Of a stretch of DNA of 64,000 nucleotides, positions 44,245 through 54,048 are shown in pieces; the first letter of the stretch is position 1, and each line of letters opens with the position of its first letter. This DNA comes from an uncultured Microbacterium sp. (GTDB lineage: Bacteria; Actinomycetota; Actinomycetes; Actinomycetales; Microbacteriaceae), in NCBI RefSeq assembly GCF_947489255.1, contig NZ_CANLCY010000002.1:434001-498000 (forward strand). Reading direction: 5' to 3'. The translations under genes were made by a program, and so were the position numbers. The notes under the pieces are model-generated. The model saw only the letters and a program-made list of their open reading frames with translations. It ran no database searches and was not told where the DNA came from.

Positions 44245-45278
44245 GTGCCTTCTACCTCGTCGACCTCGACGCCTTCGCTGCGAACCTCCAGCGGGTGCGC
44301 GCGGCCGTCGCGCCCGCCGCGCACATGCTCGTCGTGAAGGACGACGCCTACGCGCACGGCCTCGAGGCCGTCGTCCGGCGCGCCTGGGCCGAGGGCGTGC
44401 GCTGGTTCGGCGCGTTCGACGTCGCGACGGGGACCGCCGTCCGCCGGGTGGTCGGTCCTGACGCCCGGATCTTCGTCTGGCTCATCGGCGGCGCCGACGA
44501 CCTGACCGCCGGCGCCGCCGCGCACCTCGACCTCGGCGTGGGCGACGAGGCCCTGCTGCACGACCTCGCGACACTCGACCTGCCGACTCCCGCCCGCGTG
44601 CACCTCAAGATCGACACGGGACTGCACCGCAACGGCATCCGTCCCGAGCGCTGGGACGACGCGCTGGAGGTCGCGAGCGGCCTCGTGCGAGAGGGACGCA
44701 TCGTGTTCGAGGGCGTGTGGTCGCACATCTCCGAGGCCTCGGACGCCGACGACGACGACGCCCGGCGGATCTTCCTCGCGGCGCGCGATGCCGCCCGGGC
44801 GGCCGGTCTCGACCCGCGCTTCTCGCACCTCGCGGCCAGCGCCGCCGGTTTCGCCCGCGGGGAGTTCCGTGAGGATCTCGTGCGCGTCGGGGCGTTCTCG
44901 TACGGCATCCGTCCCGCGGGAGGGCCGGGGGAGGCCGAGCTGGGTATCGAGCCCATCGCCTCGCTCATCGCGACGGTCACCGCAATCGACGCCGCCGGTG
45001 CCCACCTCGATGTCGGTAGCCTCCACGGGCTCCCCAGCACCCTGTCGGGACGCTTCGACGTCGGCACCCCCGCGGGGCCGCGGCGCGTCGAGGCCATCGG
45101 CACCACCTCCACGGCGGTGGCCCCCTGGCCGGACGCGGCACCGGGTGATGAGATCGTGCTCTTCGGGCGCGGGGCCCTGTGCAGCGCCACCGACCTGGCC
45201 GAACTCGTCGACACGATCGGGGAGGAGATCGCTCTCCGTGTCGCCCCCGCTCTTCCCCGGCGCTACATCGGGGACTGA
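44241..45278 (+). CDS. Alanine racemase-like PLP protein lacking the catalytic tyrosine
   Basis: A 345-aa fold-type III PLP protein with full alanine racemase length minus a C-terminal deletion. The PLP lysine is Lys33 in VVKDDAYAHG; other barrel marks are LKIDTGLHRNGIRP, SHISEASD, HLAASAAGF and VRVGAFSYGIRP. In the C-terminal domain the GEGxSYG loop is missing and the segment aligned with GYADG reads DVGSLHG, so Ser260 replaces the catalytic tyrosine; the CMD motif is also lost, while GDEIVLFG and the final LPRRYIG remain. GTG start overlaps the upstream gene. Complementary losses suggest an obligate heterodimer acting on Ala or another amino acid. Confidence 0.88.
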   Translation: MSAFYLVDLDAFAANLQRVRAAVAPAAHMLVVKDDAYAHGLEAVVRRAWAEGVRWFGAFDVATGTAVRRVVGPDARIFVWLIGGADDLTAGAAAHLDLGVGDEALLHDLATLDLPTPARVHLKIDTGLHRNGIRPERWDDALEVASGLVREGRIVFEGVWSHISEASDADDDDARRIFLAARDAARAAGLDPRFSHLAASAAGFARGEFREDLVRVGAFSYGIRPAGGPGEAELGIEPIASLIATVTAIDAAGAHLDVGSLHGLPSTLSGRFDVGTPAGPRRVEAIGTTSTAVAPWPDAAPGDEIVLFGRGALCSATDLAELVDTIGEEIALRVAPALPRRYIGD

Positions 45279-45296
45279 CCCCGGGGGGCGAACGCG

Positions 45297-45341
45297 GAAC
45301 GGGCCCCGAACCGCTCCGGAGGAGCGGCGCGAGGCCCGTTC
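45297..45341. terminator. Terminator between the racemase pair and DUF7455 gene
   Basis: A 9-bp outer stem (GAACGGGCC/GGCCCGTTC) enclosing an inner 7-bp hairpin (CCGCTCC/GGAGCGG), between converging genes. Confidence 0.7.
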
Positions 45342-45352
45342 GGCGGGGTGTC

Positions 45353-45571
45353 TCAGTCGGCGGCGGTGAGGCGCGCCGTCTCGTCGTGCCAGGAGGTGGC
45401 GACGCTGCGGAGCTTCTCTTCGTACTTGCGGCCGTGGTGCGCGCAGAACAGCAGTTCGCTGCCGTTGACCTCGGCGGCGATGTAGGCCTGTGCGCCGCAG
45501 GAGTCGCAGCGATCCGCCGCCGTCAGGCGGTGATCGAGAACGGACGCTTCGGGTGCAGTCGTGGTGGTCAT
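45353..45571 (-). CDS. DUF7455 small zinc-binding protein
   Basis: A 72-aa protein with the pattern LTAADRCDSCGAQAYIAAEVNGSELLFCAHHGRKYEEKL, typical of a small actinobacterial family; CxxC plus CAHH could hold one zinc ion. ATG at 45571 (MTTTTAPEA) is chosen since GAGGAGGGC lies 8-9 nt upstream. Function unknown. Confidence 0.9.
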   Translation of the reverse strand: MTTTTAPEASVLDHRLTAADRCDSCGAQAYIAAEVNGSELLFCAHHGRKYEEKLRSVATSWHDETARLTAAD

Positions 45572-45734
45572 CTCGGGTGCCCTCCTCAAGTGGTCGTGGG
45601 CGAGTCTCCATATACAACCACGCGGATGTTTCCCCTATGCCGCGGCTTGATCACATTTCGCTGTGCGCGTACGGTGACCCGAGCCCCCTGTGTGTCTGGC
45701 AGGGGATGTCGGTGGCCCCGATTACGCTCGGGAT

Positions 45735-47804
45735 GTGACCTCCGAGTACTCCGCCCACCACCTGCAGGTCCTCGAGGGCCTCGAAGCCGTGCGGAAGCGC
45801 CCGGGCATGTACATCGGCTCCACCGACTCCCGTGGTCTCATGCACTGCCTCTGGGAGATCATCGACAACTCCGTCGACGAGGCGTTGGGCGGCCACGGCT
45901 CCCGCATCGACATCGTGCTGCACGCCGACGGCAGTGTCGAGGTGCGCGACCGCGCCCGCGGCATCCCCGTCGACGTCGAACCCCGCACCGGTCTCACCGG
46001 AGTCGAGGTCGTCTTCACCAAGCTCCACGCCGGTGGAAAGTTCGGTGGCGGCTCGTACGCGGCATCCGGTGGTCTGCACGGTGTCGGCGCGTCGGTCGTG
46101 AACGCCCTCTCGGAGCGCCTCGACGTCGAGGTCGACCGAGCGGGGAAGACCTACGCGATGTCGTTCCACCGCGGCGAACCGGGCCTCTTCGCCGGCGACG
46201 GTCCCGATTCGCCCTTCACCCCCTTCGACCGCAGCAGCGAGCTCCGCGTCATCGGCAAGGCGCCGCGCGGGGTCACGGGCACGCGCATCCGCTACTGGGC
46301 CGATCGGCAGATCTTCACGAAGGATGCCGCCTTCGGCCACGACGAGCTCGTGCAGCGCGTGCGTCAGACGGCCTTCCTCGTGCCGGGACTCGAGATCGTC
46401 GTGCTCGACGACCGCGGCGACGAGCGCATCGAGACGAGCTACCGCTTCGATGGCGGGATCTCCGAATTCGCCGATTTCCTCGCCCCCGACGCGGCCGTCA
46501 CCGACACCTGGCGTCTCACCGGCACCGGCACCTTCACCGAGACCGTGCCGGTGCTGCAGCCGGGCGGATCGATGATCCCCACCGAGGTCGAGCGCACCTG
46601 CGAGGTCGACATCGCGGTGCGATGGGGCACCGGGTACGACACCACCACGCGCTCGTTCGTGAACATCATCGCCACCCCCAAGGGCGGCACGCACCAGCAG
46701 GGCTTCGAGCAGGGCCTGATGAAGGTGCTGCGCACCCAGGTCGACCAGAACGCGCGCAAGCTCAAGGTGGGCAACGACAAGATCGAGAAGGACGACATCC
46801 TCGCCGGGCTCTCGGCGGTGCTGACCGTGCGCCTGCCCGAGCCGCAGTTCGAGGGTCAGACGAAAGAGGTGCTCGGCACCCCCGCAGTGCGCCAGATCGT
46901 GGCGACCGTCGTGCAGAAGGAGCTCGCCGCGCGCTTCGCCTCGCCCAAGCGCGACGACAAGGCTCAGACCGCTCAGCTGCTCGAGAAGGTCGTCTCGGAG
47001 ATGAAGGCGCGCATCTCGGCGCGCACCCACAAAGAGACCCAACGGCGCAAGAACGCCCTCGAGTCCTCCTCCCTGCCGGCGAAGCTGGTGGACTGCCGCT
47101 CGAACGACGTGAACGACTCCGAGCTGTTCATCGTCGAGGGGGACTCGGCGCTCGGGACCGCCAAGCTCGCGCGCAACAGCGAGTACCAGGCGCTCCTGCC
47201 CATCCGCGGCAAGATTCTGAATACCCAGAAGGCCTCGATCAGCGACATGCTGTCCAACGCCGAGTGCGCCTCGATCATCCAGGTGATCGGCGCCGGCTCG
47301 GGCCGCTCCTTCGACCTCGACGCGGCCCGCTACGGCAAGATCATCCTGATGAGCGACGCCGATGTCGACGGGGCTCACATCCGCACGCTGCTGCTGACGC
47401 TGTTCTTCCGCTACATGCGGCCACTGGTGGAAGAGGGGCGCGTGTTCGCGGCCGTTCCGCCCCTGCACCGCGTGATCGTGATGAACCCCGGCACCAAGCC
47501 GAACGAGACCATCTACACCTACAGCGAGCAGGAGCTGCACCAGCTGCTGACGAAGCTCAAGCGCTCCAACAAGCGGTGGCAGGAGCCGGTGCAGCGGTAC
47601 AAGGGTCTCGGCGAGATGGATGCCGATCAGCTCGCGACGACGACCATGGATCGCGGCGGTCGCATGCTGCGCCGCGTGCGCGTGCAGGACATGGAGGCCG
47701 CGGCATCCGTCTTCGACCTGCTCATGGGCAGCGACGTCGCTCCCCGCCGCGAGTTCATCATCGACTCCAGCGACCGCCTGGCGCGCGAACGCATCGACGT
47801 CTGA
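45735..47804 (+). CDS. parE: DNA topoisomerase IV subunit B (GyrB/ParE type)
   Basis: A 689-aa ATPase subunit of a type IIA topoisomerase that decatenates chromosomes. GHKL ATPase motifs EIIDNSVDEALGG and GGLHGVGASVVNALS (with the glycine-rich ATP lid GGKFGGG), transducer domain, then TOPRIM with EGDSALGTAKLARNSEYQ and DADVDGAHI (metal ligands). The pairing with the convergent parC-like gene, rather than gyrA next to recF/dnaA, argues for topoisomerase IV. GTG 45735 follows TACGCT (45723-45728) by 6 nt: leaderless. Confidence 0.95.
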   Translation: MTSEYSAHHLQVLEGLEAVRKRPGMYIGSTDSRGLMHCLWEIIDNSVDEALGGHGSRIDIVLHADGSVEVRDRARGIPVDVEPRTGLTGVEVVFTKLHAGGKFGGGSYAASGGLHGVGASVVNALSERLDVEVDRAGKTYAMSFHRGEPGLFAGDGPDSPFTPFDRSSELRVIGKAPRGVTGTRIRYWADRQIFTKDAAFGHDELVQRVRQTAFLVPGLEIVVLDDRGDERIETSYRFDGGISEFADFLAPDAAVTDTWRLTGTGTFTETVPVLQPGGSMIPTEVERTCEVDIAVRWGTGYDTTTRSFVNIIATPKGGTHQQGFEQGLMKVLRTQVDQNARKLKVGNDKIEKDDILAGLSAVLTVRLPEPQFEGQTKEVLGTPAVRQIVATVVQKELAARFASPKRDDKAQTAQLLEKVVSEMKARISARTHKETQRRKNALESSSLPAKLVDCRSNDVNDSELFIVEGDSALGTAKLARNSEYQALLPIRGKILNTQKASISDMLSNAECASIIQVIGAGSGRSFDLDAARYGKIILMSDADVDGAHIRTLLLTLFFRYMRPLVEEGRVFAAVPPLHRVIVMNPGTKPNETIYTYSEQELHQLLTKLKRSNKRWQEPVQRYKGLGEMDADQLATTTMDRGGRMLRRVRVQDMEAAASVFDLLMGSDVAPRREFIIDSSDRLARERIDV

Positions 47805-47815
47805 TTCGACGACCC

Positions 47816-47831
47816 GAGGGCTTCCGCCCTC
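47816..47831. terminator. Short hairpin between parE and parC
   Basis: GAGGGC-TTCC-GCCCTC hairpin in the 33-bp gap between the two converging stops. Confidence 0.45.
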
Positions 47832-47837
47832 CTCGAC

Positions 47838-50291
47838 TCAGCGGACGACGGTTCCGATCGCGCCGATGGCGGCGTCGAGGGGCTGGCCCGAGGCGTCGCG
47901 CTTGGCCCCCGGCTCCGGCAGCGCGCGGACCGAGCCGTCCGTGCCGACCGCGCGGGGCTCCGTGCCGACCCATGCCAGGGTGAGGGCGTCCTCGCCGCGC
48001 AGCAACCGCTGGGCCCGCACGCCCCCCGTCGCTCGCCCCTTCGCGGGGAACTCGGTGAAGGCCGACACCTTGGCCGAACCCGAGTCCGTCCCGGGCAGCG
48101 CCGCCGACGAGCCCGCGACGGTGACCACGACCGCATCGAAGGCCGACGCGCCGACGACCGCGAAGGAGATCACATGGGCGCCGTCGGAGAGCCGGATGCC
48201 GGCCATGCCCCCGGCCGATCGGCCCTGCGGCCGCACCGACGAGGCGTCGAACCGCAGCAGTTGCGCATCGCTCGCGACGAACACCAGCTCGGCGTTGTCT
48301 CCGGCCAGGGCGGCTCCGACGACCCGGTCGCCGTCGCGGAGCGAGATGATCTCGATCTCGTCCTTCGTCCCGAGCTCCGACGCGGCGACGCGCTTGACGA
48401 CACCCTGTGCGGTGCCGAGGGCGATCGTGGCCGTGCCGGTCAGGGGAACGATGCCGACGACGGTCTCGCCCTTGGCGAGGGCGAGGTACTGCTCGACCTT
48501 CGTCCCGGCCGCCAGGTGCACCGAGTTGGCGGGGACGGAGGGCAGGTCGACGGGCGAGAAGCGCACAAGGCGCCCCGCCGAGGTCACCGCCCCGATGTCG
48601 CCTCGTGTGGTCGTGTCGACCGCCGAGCGGATGGCGTCGTGCTTCGAGCGTCGCGCGGGCGGGACCACGCCCCCGCCGGGGGCGTCCGCCACGAGCTCGG
48701 CCCTCACCATGCGTCCCGTCGCCGACAGGTACACCCGGCAGGGGGCGTCGGCGATCTGCAGGTCGGCCGCGGCCGCGGCGCGCGCGGAGCGCGGCTGGAC
48801 GGGACCGCCGTTGAGCAGCATCGTGCGACGGGGCGTTCCATAGGCCTCGGCCGCGGCATCCAGTTCTCTCGCCACCTGCTGGCGCAGGAGCGTCTCGCTG
48901 CCCAGCAGCTCGACCAGCTCCGCGATCTCGGCGTTCAACTGGTCGCGCTCTGCCTCGAGTTCGATCCGCGAGAACTTCGTCAGGCGCCGCAGGCGCAGCT
49001 CGAGGATGTACTCGGCCTGGGGGTGCGAGAGGTCGAAGACCTCCTGCAGCTTGGTTCGCGCCTGCTCCCCGTCGTCGGAGGAACGGATGACCTGGATGAC
49101 CTCATCGATGTCGAGGATGGCGATGAGCAAGCCCTCGACGAGGTGAAGGCGTTCCCGCTTTCGGGCGAGACGGTACTCGCTGCGCCGGGTGACGACGCGG
49201 ATGCGGTGGTCGATGTAGACCCGCAGCATCTCGCGGAGTCCGAGCGTCTGGGGCTGCCCGTCCACGAGCGCCACGTTGTTGATGCCGAACGAGTCCTCGA
49301 GGGGCGTCAGCCGGTAGAGCTGATCCAGCACCGCCCGGGCATCGAACCCGGTCTTGATCCCGATGACCAGGCGCAGACCGTTGTTGCGGTCGGTCAGGTC
49401 GGTCACGTCGGCGATGCCCGCGAGCTTCTTCGCCTGCACGGCGTCTTTGATCTTCTCGATCACGCGCTCGGGCCCGACGAGGTAGGGCAGCTCGGTGATG
49501 ACGATGCCCGTTCGCCGCGGTCCGAGGGATTCGATCGACGCCTTGGCCCGCGTCCGGAAGGTGCCGCGGCCGTTGGTGTAGGCGTCCTTGATGCCGTCGA
49601 GGCCGACGATGATGCCCCCCGAGGGGAGGTCGGGGCCGGGGACGAACTCCATGAGCTCTTCGACCGTGGCATCCGGGTTCTGAAGCAGATGGGTCGCCGC
49701 CGAGACCACCTCGATGAGGTTGTGCGGGGCCATGTTGGTGGCCATGCCGACCGCGATGCCGGTGGCGCCGTTCACGAGGAGGTTGGGGAACGCCGCCGGC
49801 AGCACCTCGGGCTGCTGGAACTGCCCGTCGTAGTTCGGGATGAAGTCGACGACGTCTTCGTCGAGGTTCTCGGTGAGGGCGAGGGCCGGGGGAGCGAGGC
49901 GCGCCTCGGTGTAGCGCGGAGCCGCCGGGCCGTCGTCGAGGGAGCCGAAGTTGCCGTGGCCGTCGACCAGCGGCACACGCAGCGAGAAGTGCTGCGCGAG
50001 ACGCACGAGGGCGTCGTAGATGGGTGCGTCCCCGTGCGGGTGGAGCTTTCCCATCACCTCGCCCACCACGCGGGCGCTCTTGACGTGTCCGCGGTCGGGA
50101 CGCAGGCCCATCTCGGCCATCTGGAACAGGATGCGCCGCTGCACGGGCTTGAGGCCGTCGCGGGCGTCGGGAAGCGCGCGCGAGTAGATCACCGAGTAGG
50201 CGTACTCGAGGAACGACCCCTGCATCTCGACCGAGACATCGACGTCTTCGATGCGCTCGGTCACGGGGGAGGAGGAACGGGAATCGGGCAT
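47838..50291 (-). CDS. parC: DNA topoisomerase IV subunit A (GyrA/ParC type)
   Basis: An 817-aa DNA-cleaving subunit. N-terminal winged-helix breakage domain with [24 protein letters not shown] and [24 protein letters not shown] (quinolone-resistance region); catalytic tyrosine in [12 protein letters not shown]; coiled-coil tower; C-terminal beta-pinwheel (about 500-800) of degenerate blades without a clear GyrA box (QRRGGKG), which supports ParC over GyrA. The ATG at 50291 precedes a short Ser-rich tail; GTG 50267 is an alternative but has no ribosome site. Confidence 0.94.
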   Translation of the reverse strand: MPDSRSSSPVTERIEDVDVSVEMQGSFLEYAYSVIYSRALPDARDGLKPVQRRILFQMAEMGLRPDRGHVKSARVVGEVMGKLHPHGDAPIYDALVRLAQHFSLRVPLVDGHGNFGSLDDGPAAPRYTEARLAPPALALTENLDEDVVDFIPNYDGQFQQPEVLPAAFPNLLVNGATGIAVGMATNMAPHNLIEVVSAATHLLQNPDATVEELMEFVPGPDLPSGGIIVGLDGIKDAYTNGRGTFRTRAKASIESLGPRRTGIVITELPYLVGPERVIEKIKDAVQAKKLAGIADVTDLTDRNNGLRLVIGIKTGFDARAVLDQLYRLTPLEDSFGINNVALVDGQPQTLGLREMLRVYIDHRIRVVTRRSEYRLARKRERLHLVEGLLIAILDIDEVIQVIRSSDDGEQARTKLQEVFDLSHPQAEYILELRLRRLTKFSRIELEAERDQLNAEIAELVELLGSETLLRQQVARELDAAAEAYGTPRRTMLLNGGPVQPRSARAAAAADLQIADAPCRVYLSATGRMVRAELVADAPGGGVVPPARRSKHDAIRSAVDTTTRGDIGAVTSAGRLVRFSPVDLPSVPANSVHLAAGTKVEQYLALAKGETVVGIVPLTGTATIALGTAQGVVKRVAASELGTKDEIEIISLRDGDRVVGAALAGDNAELVFVASDAQLLRFDASSVRPQGRSAGGMAGIRLSDGAHVISFAVVGASAFDAVVVTVAGSSAALPGTDSGSAKVSAFTEFPAKGRATGGVRAQRLLRGEDALTLAWVGTEPRAVGTDGSVRALPEPGAKRDASGQPLDAAIGAIGTVVR

Positions 50292-50361
50292 ATCAACGGC
50301 CTCGGGTCGGGCGGGCGTCCGGTCGGGACGGGGTCGGGAGCCGTGTGGAAGACTTGCTCCG

Positions 50362-51489
50362 ATGTCACTCAGCCTACCGGCGGACCCGCCGCGCTCCCGG
50401 AGCCTCACCGGTGTGGTGGAGCAGTCCATCGCCGCGTTGACGGGCTCGTCGGACTGGTTCGCCCCCGCACAGAGCGCGATCGTGTTCCTCGTCGACGGCC
50501 TCGGCGCCCACAACCTCTCGGCGCGCCGCGGGCACGCGCGGTTCCTCGCGGCGGCCGGCGGGCGACGCGACGTGGCGCGCACCGTGTTCCCGTCGACGAC
50601 CGCGGCGGCGTTGACCAGTCTGCTCACGGGCTCCGCTCCCGGCGCCCACGGCATCGTGGGATACCGCGTGCGCATCCCCGGAACGACCTCGGCGCCGAAC
50701 CAGCTCCACGGCTGGGAGACCGACGGACTCGATCCCCACACGTGGCAGCGGCGCACCCCGCTGCTCGAGAGCCACGTGGCATCGGGGCGCGACGCCTTCG
50801 TCGTCTCCCGGGCCAGCTACACCGGCACCGGGTTCACCGAGGCCACGCTGCGCGGAGCGGCGTTCTTCTCCTCCGACGACCTCGACGAGCGCGTGCACCT
50901 GGCCGCGGCGCTCGCGGCGCGGCATCCCGGATCGATCACCTACCTGTACGCACCCGAGCTCGACACCGCCGGGCATCGCGACGGGTGGGAGTCGGACCGC
51001 TGGACCGATGCCCTCGAACACCTCGACGCCTCCGCCCGTCGTCTCTCCGAGGCCATCGACCCCCGTACCGGCGTGGTCGTCACGGCGGATCACGGCATGG
51101 TCGACGTGCCCGCCCGCAAACACGTCCTGCTGCAAGACGGCGATCCCCTGCTCGACGAGGTCGCCCTCATCGGGGGTGAGCCGCGCATGCTGCACCTCTA
51201 CGCGACCGAGGGGCACGCGGATGCCGTGGCCGCACGCTGGAAGCACGCCGAGGCCGCACGCGCCTGGGTGCTGACGCGCGAGGAGACCGTCGGCGCGGGC
51301 CTGTTCGGCCCGGTGGACGAGGAGGTGCGCGAGCGCATCGGCGACGTGGTGGTGGCTGCGCGGGGGCGCTTCGCCTACTACGACGATCGCGAGGCCGACA
51401 AGCGAGCACAGCGGATGGTCGGTCAGCACGGTTCGCTCACCGACGAGGAGCGCACGGTGCCCCTGCTGCGCCTGGGGGCATTCGCCTGA
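50362..51489 (+). CDS. Alkaline phosphatase superfamily phosphodiesterase/nucleotide pyrophosphatase
   Basis: A 375-aa metal-dependent hydrolase of the type I phosphodiesterase/nucleotide pyrophosphatase group. Metal-binding and catalytic motifs: [10 protein letters not shown] (Asp), nucleophile Thr in [30 protein letters not shown] (Asp, His) and [11 protein letters not shown] (Asp, His). No signal peptide, so probably cytoplasmic. AAGACT lies 7 nt before the ATG, fitting a leaderless start. Divergent from parC. Substrate unknown. Confidence 0.9.
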   Translation: MSLSLPADPPRSRSLTGVVEQSIAALTGSSDWFAPAQSAIVFLVDGLGAHNLSARRGHARFLAAAGGRRDVARTVFPSTTAAALTSLLTGSAPGAHGIVGYRVRIPGTTSAPNQLHGWETDGLDPHTWQRRTPLLESHVASGRDAFVVSRASYTGTGFTEATLRGAAFFSSDDLDERVHLAAALAARHPGSITYLYAPELDTAGHRDGWESDRWTDALEHLDASARRLSEAIDPRTGVVVTADHGMVDVPARKHVLLQDGDPLLDEVALIGGEPRMLHLYATEGHADAVAARWKHAEAARAWVLTREETVGAGLFGPVDEEVRERIGDVVVAARGRFAYYDDREADKRAQRMVGQHGSLTDEERTVPLLRLGAFA

Positions 51490-51573
51490 TCTCCCGGTCG
51501 GCCCACGCGAGGATCGACGGTGCACAACCCGCGGCCCTCGATCGGGATGCGAGAAGCGCAGCGGCTGGCGCCG

Positions 51574-52599
51574 TCAGCTCTCGTCGGTGCGCGCCCCGAA
51601 GACGATCTCGTCCCACGAGGGCATCGACGGGCGCCCCTTGGCGCGCCTCGCCGTGTCGGGCTGCGGACGCTCCGGCTCGGCGGTCTCGTCGACGCCGTCT
51701 TCGGGGTATCCGGGTTCGACGGCGTCGAACAGGGCCACGGGCGGGCTCGCGGGCCGCGGCTCGGGCTCGATCTCGGACGCACCGGGCAGCGGTTCACGCT
51801 GTCCGCGACGCCGACGGAGCGCCTCGAGCAGGTCGGCGGTCTCCGACGAGGTCACCGGGGCGTCGGGGGAGCGCTTGATCGCGGCCGCCTGGACCGCCGG
51901 GGCCACCGGGCCGGTCGCTTCGACCCCGGGCTCGTCGTCGATGTCAAGGCGTCGGGGTCCGAATGCCCCGCTGTCGAAGCGGGAGTCGTCCTTCGACACG
52001 GTGTCGAGAGCGCGCAGGCGCGGGATGAGACCCTCGGGCAGCGATCCCTGGCGCGAGAGCTGGATCGCATCGGCGTTCTGGGGGGAGAGGCTGCTGCGAC
52101 GCGGCTCGAAGCCCCAGCGCGCGTCGTGCTCGATCCCGTTCGCGGTGAACTCCAGTTTGACCATCCAGCCGGAGCCCTCCTTCCAGCTGGTCCACCGCTC
52201 CGCCGAGGCGCCGGCCTCGGTGAGCTTCGCGCGGACCGCCGCACCGAAGGTGATGGGGGAGTCGTGCTCGAGGGCACCGCCCAGCAGCACGGGGACCGCG
52301 AGAGCCTGAGCGACGACGTGCTCGCGCTCGGCGAGCACCGGCCCCTCGAAACGCTCCACGTCTTCGACGCGGGCGTTCAGCAGCGTCGCCACCTCGCGCG
52401 CCGAGAGACCGGCACGGATGTGGGCCTGGATCTCGCGGGGGCTGGGGCGCGGGGCGCGGTCGTCGTCCTCACGATCGCGACGCGCGCGGCGCGCCTCGGC
52501 GCGCAGCACCTCGTCGAGCGCGAGAGCGAAACGTTCGCCCGATTGCGTCGCCACGACGAGGACGTCATCTTCGGTTCCGATGACTTTGAGCTGTTCCAT
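51574..52599 (-). CDS. sepH: Septation protein SepH
   Basis: A 341-aa protein of the SepH (formerly DUF3071) family, which in Streptomyces and mycobacteria binds FtsZ and stimulates its assembly. N-terminal conserved domain (residues 1-175: MEQLKVIGTEDDVLVVATQ, a predicted helix-turn-helix at REIQAHIRAGLSAREVATLLN, SWKEGSGWMVKLEF), then a disordered acidic/Pro-rich middle and the C-terminal conserved motif RPSMPSWDEIVFG. The start at 52599 has GGAGGGG about 9 nt upstream; GTG 52608 would add three residues. Confidence 0.93.
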   Translation of the reverse strand: MEQLKVIGTEDDVLVVATQSGERFALALDEVLRAEARRARRDREDDDRAPRPSPREIQAHIRAGLSAREVATLLNARVEDVERFEGPVLAEREHVVAQALAVPVLLGGALEHDSPITFGAAVRAKLTEAGASAERWTSWKEGSGWMVKLEFTANGIEHDARWGFEPRRSSLSPQNADAIQLSRQGSLPEGLIPRLRALDTVSKDDSRFDSGAFGPRRLDIDDEPGVEATGPVAPAVQAAAIKRSPDAPVTSSETADLLEALRRRRGQREPLPGASEIEPEPRPASPPVALFDAVEPGYPEDGVDETAEPERPQPDTARRAKGRPSMPSWDEIVFGARTDES

Positions 52600-52820
52600 G
52601 CGAAACACCCCTCCGATCTGCGGTCAGCGCCCATGCTGACACGCGCGTCGCCCGGTTCCGGGAATATCCGGGGCGCGCCGCGAGTTTCCCGTCTCGCCCG
52701 ACACGCAGGCGCGCTCGCGAGCATTTGCTTATCGCAGACGCGTCATGCAAACTATGGCCGCCCGATCGGGCACCCGATGGGGCACAGCACCACGAAAACC
52801 GGAAGTAGAGACCCGCACGC

Positions 52821-53114
52821 ATGGCAACCGATTACGACGCACCGCGCAAGACCGAGGACGACAGCGAGTCGATCGAGGCCCTCAAGGAGCGCGTGCCCGA
52901 CAAGGCGTCGGGGTCGATCGACAACGAGGATGCCGACAACCCCTCAGGCTTCGAACTGCCCGGCGCCGACCTCTCCGACATCGAGCTCGATGTCGTCGTC
53001 CTGCCCCCGCAGGAAGACGAGTTCACCTGCATGAACTGCTTCCTCGTGAAGCACCGCTCCCAGATCGCGGAGGAGAGCGGCCCCGGCTTCATCTGCCTGG
53101 AGTGCGCAGCCTGA
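52821..53114 (+). CDS. DUF4193 family zinc-ribbon-like protein
   Basis: A 97-aa acidic protein: MATDYDAPRKTEDDSESIEALKER at the N-terminus, a central LPGADLSDIELDVVVLPPQEDEFTC and two CxxC pairs (CMNC, CLEC) expected to bind zinc. Family length about 95-100 aa. Widely conserved in actinobacteria between sepH and dut. Its 3' end overlaps that of the convergent DUF3093 gene by 26 bp. Function unknown. Confidence 0.92.
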   Translation: MATDYDAPRKTEDDSESIEALKERVPDKASGSIDNEDADNPSGFELPGADLSDIELDVVVLPPQEDEFTCMNCFLVKHRSQIAEESGPGFICLECAA

Positions 53115-53580
53115 CCTGAGCACGCTGGATCGCCGCGACCAGGCGATCCGGCGTGCGGGTGGACACCACCCACGACGGGGTCGGATCGTCGGGATCGGTC
53201 ACGGGAACCGTGACGATGCCGTCGATCCCGCCCCGGATGACATGCCAGGCCCGATGGTCGAGACCACTCCCACGGGCCGTACGGGCTTCCTCGGCGACGA
53301 CGCCGGCGGGAACACCCAGGAATTCCACGGGGATGTGCGCGCGACCGGCGCGCAGTTCACCATCTCGGACCTCGACGACGGGTGAGATCGCGAGGAGCCC
53401 CACGACGATCGCCACCGACACGACGAGACCGATGAACAGCGCCAGCGTCGTGTCGAGCGGCGAGAAGACGACGGCGGCCATCGGGCCGCACACGGCGGCG
53501 GCGACGAGCGCCCACAGCGACGGGCTGAGACGCTCTCGGTAGTCGGCTGCGGTGCGGATGCCGCACCCCCTCTTCTGCAT
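53089..53580 (-). CDS. DUF3093 domain-containing membrane protein
   Basis: A 163-aa protein with two transmembrane helices (about residues 20-40 and 46-66), preceded by [12 protein letters not shown], the DUF3093 signature, and followed by a cytoplasmic domain with [21 protein letters not shown] and a C-terminal [21 protein letters not shown] 53580 is preferred by family resemblance; an ATG three codons upstream (53589) is also possible. Divergent from dut, with which it shares the promoter region. Function unknown. Confidence 0.88.
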   Translation of the reverse strand: MQKRGCGIRTAADYRERLSPSLWALVAAAVCGPMAAVVFSPLDTTLALFIGLVVSVAIVVGLLAISPVVEVRDGELRAGRAHIPVEFLGVPAGVVAEEARTARGSGLDHRAWHVIRGGIDGIVTVPVTDPDDPTPSWVVSTRTPDRLVAAIQRAQVRLRTPGR

Positions 53581-53592
53581 TACCCTCATGGG

Positions 53593-54048
53593 GTGACCGA
53601 AACGGTGGACGTCCCAATTGTCGCATCCGAGCCCCCGGTCTTCGCCCACCCCGGCGACGCCGGCGCCGACCTGACCTCCGCGGAGGCGGTCCGACTCGAA
53701 CCCGGGCGGCGCGCTCTCGTCGGCACCGGCGTCCGCATCGCACTGCCCGAGGGCTTCGCCGCCTTCGTGGTGCCGCGCAGCGGACTGGCGGCCAAGCACG
53801 GGATCACCATCGTCAACGCGCCCGGCACGATCGACGCCGGCTACCGCGGCGAGATCAAGGTCGCACTGCTGAACACCGACCTCGAAGAGGCCTACGACAT
53901 CGCGGTCGGAGACCGCATCGCCCAGCTCATCGTGATGCCCGTCCCACCCGTGCGCTTCGTCCCCGTCGACGAACTCCCCGACAGCGTGCGCGGCGAAGGC
54001 GGCTTCGGATCGAGCGGATACCAGAGCCTGCAAGGGAGCACCCGATGA
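53593..54048 (+). CDS. dut: dUTP diphosphatase
   Basis: A 151-aa trimeric dUTPase that hydrolyses dUTP to dUMP, keeping uracil out of DNA. All five family motifs are present: [46 protein letters not shown] and the C-terminal arm [13 protein letters not shown] 53593 lies 6 nt after TACCCT (53581-53586), so it is leaderless. Overlaps the DUF3710 gene by 4 nt. Confidence 0.97.
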   Translation: MTETVDVPIVASEPPVFAHPGDAGADLTSAEAVRLEPGRRALVGTGVRIALPEGFAAFVVPRSGLAAKHGITIVNAPGTIDAGYRGEIKVALLNTDLEEAYDIAVGDRIAQLIVMPVPPVRFVPVDELPDSVRGEGGFGSSGYQSLQGSTR

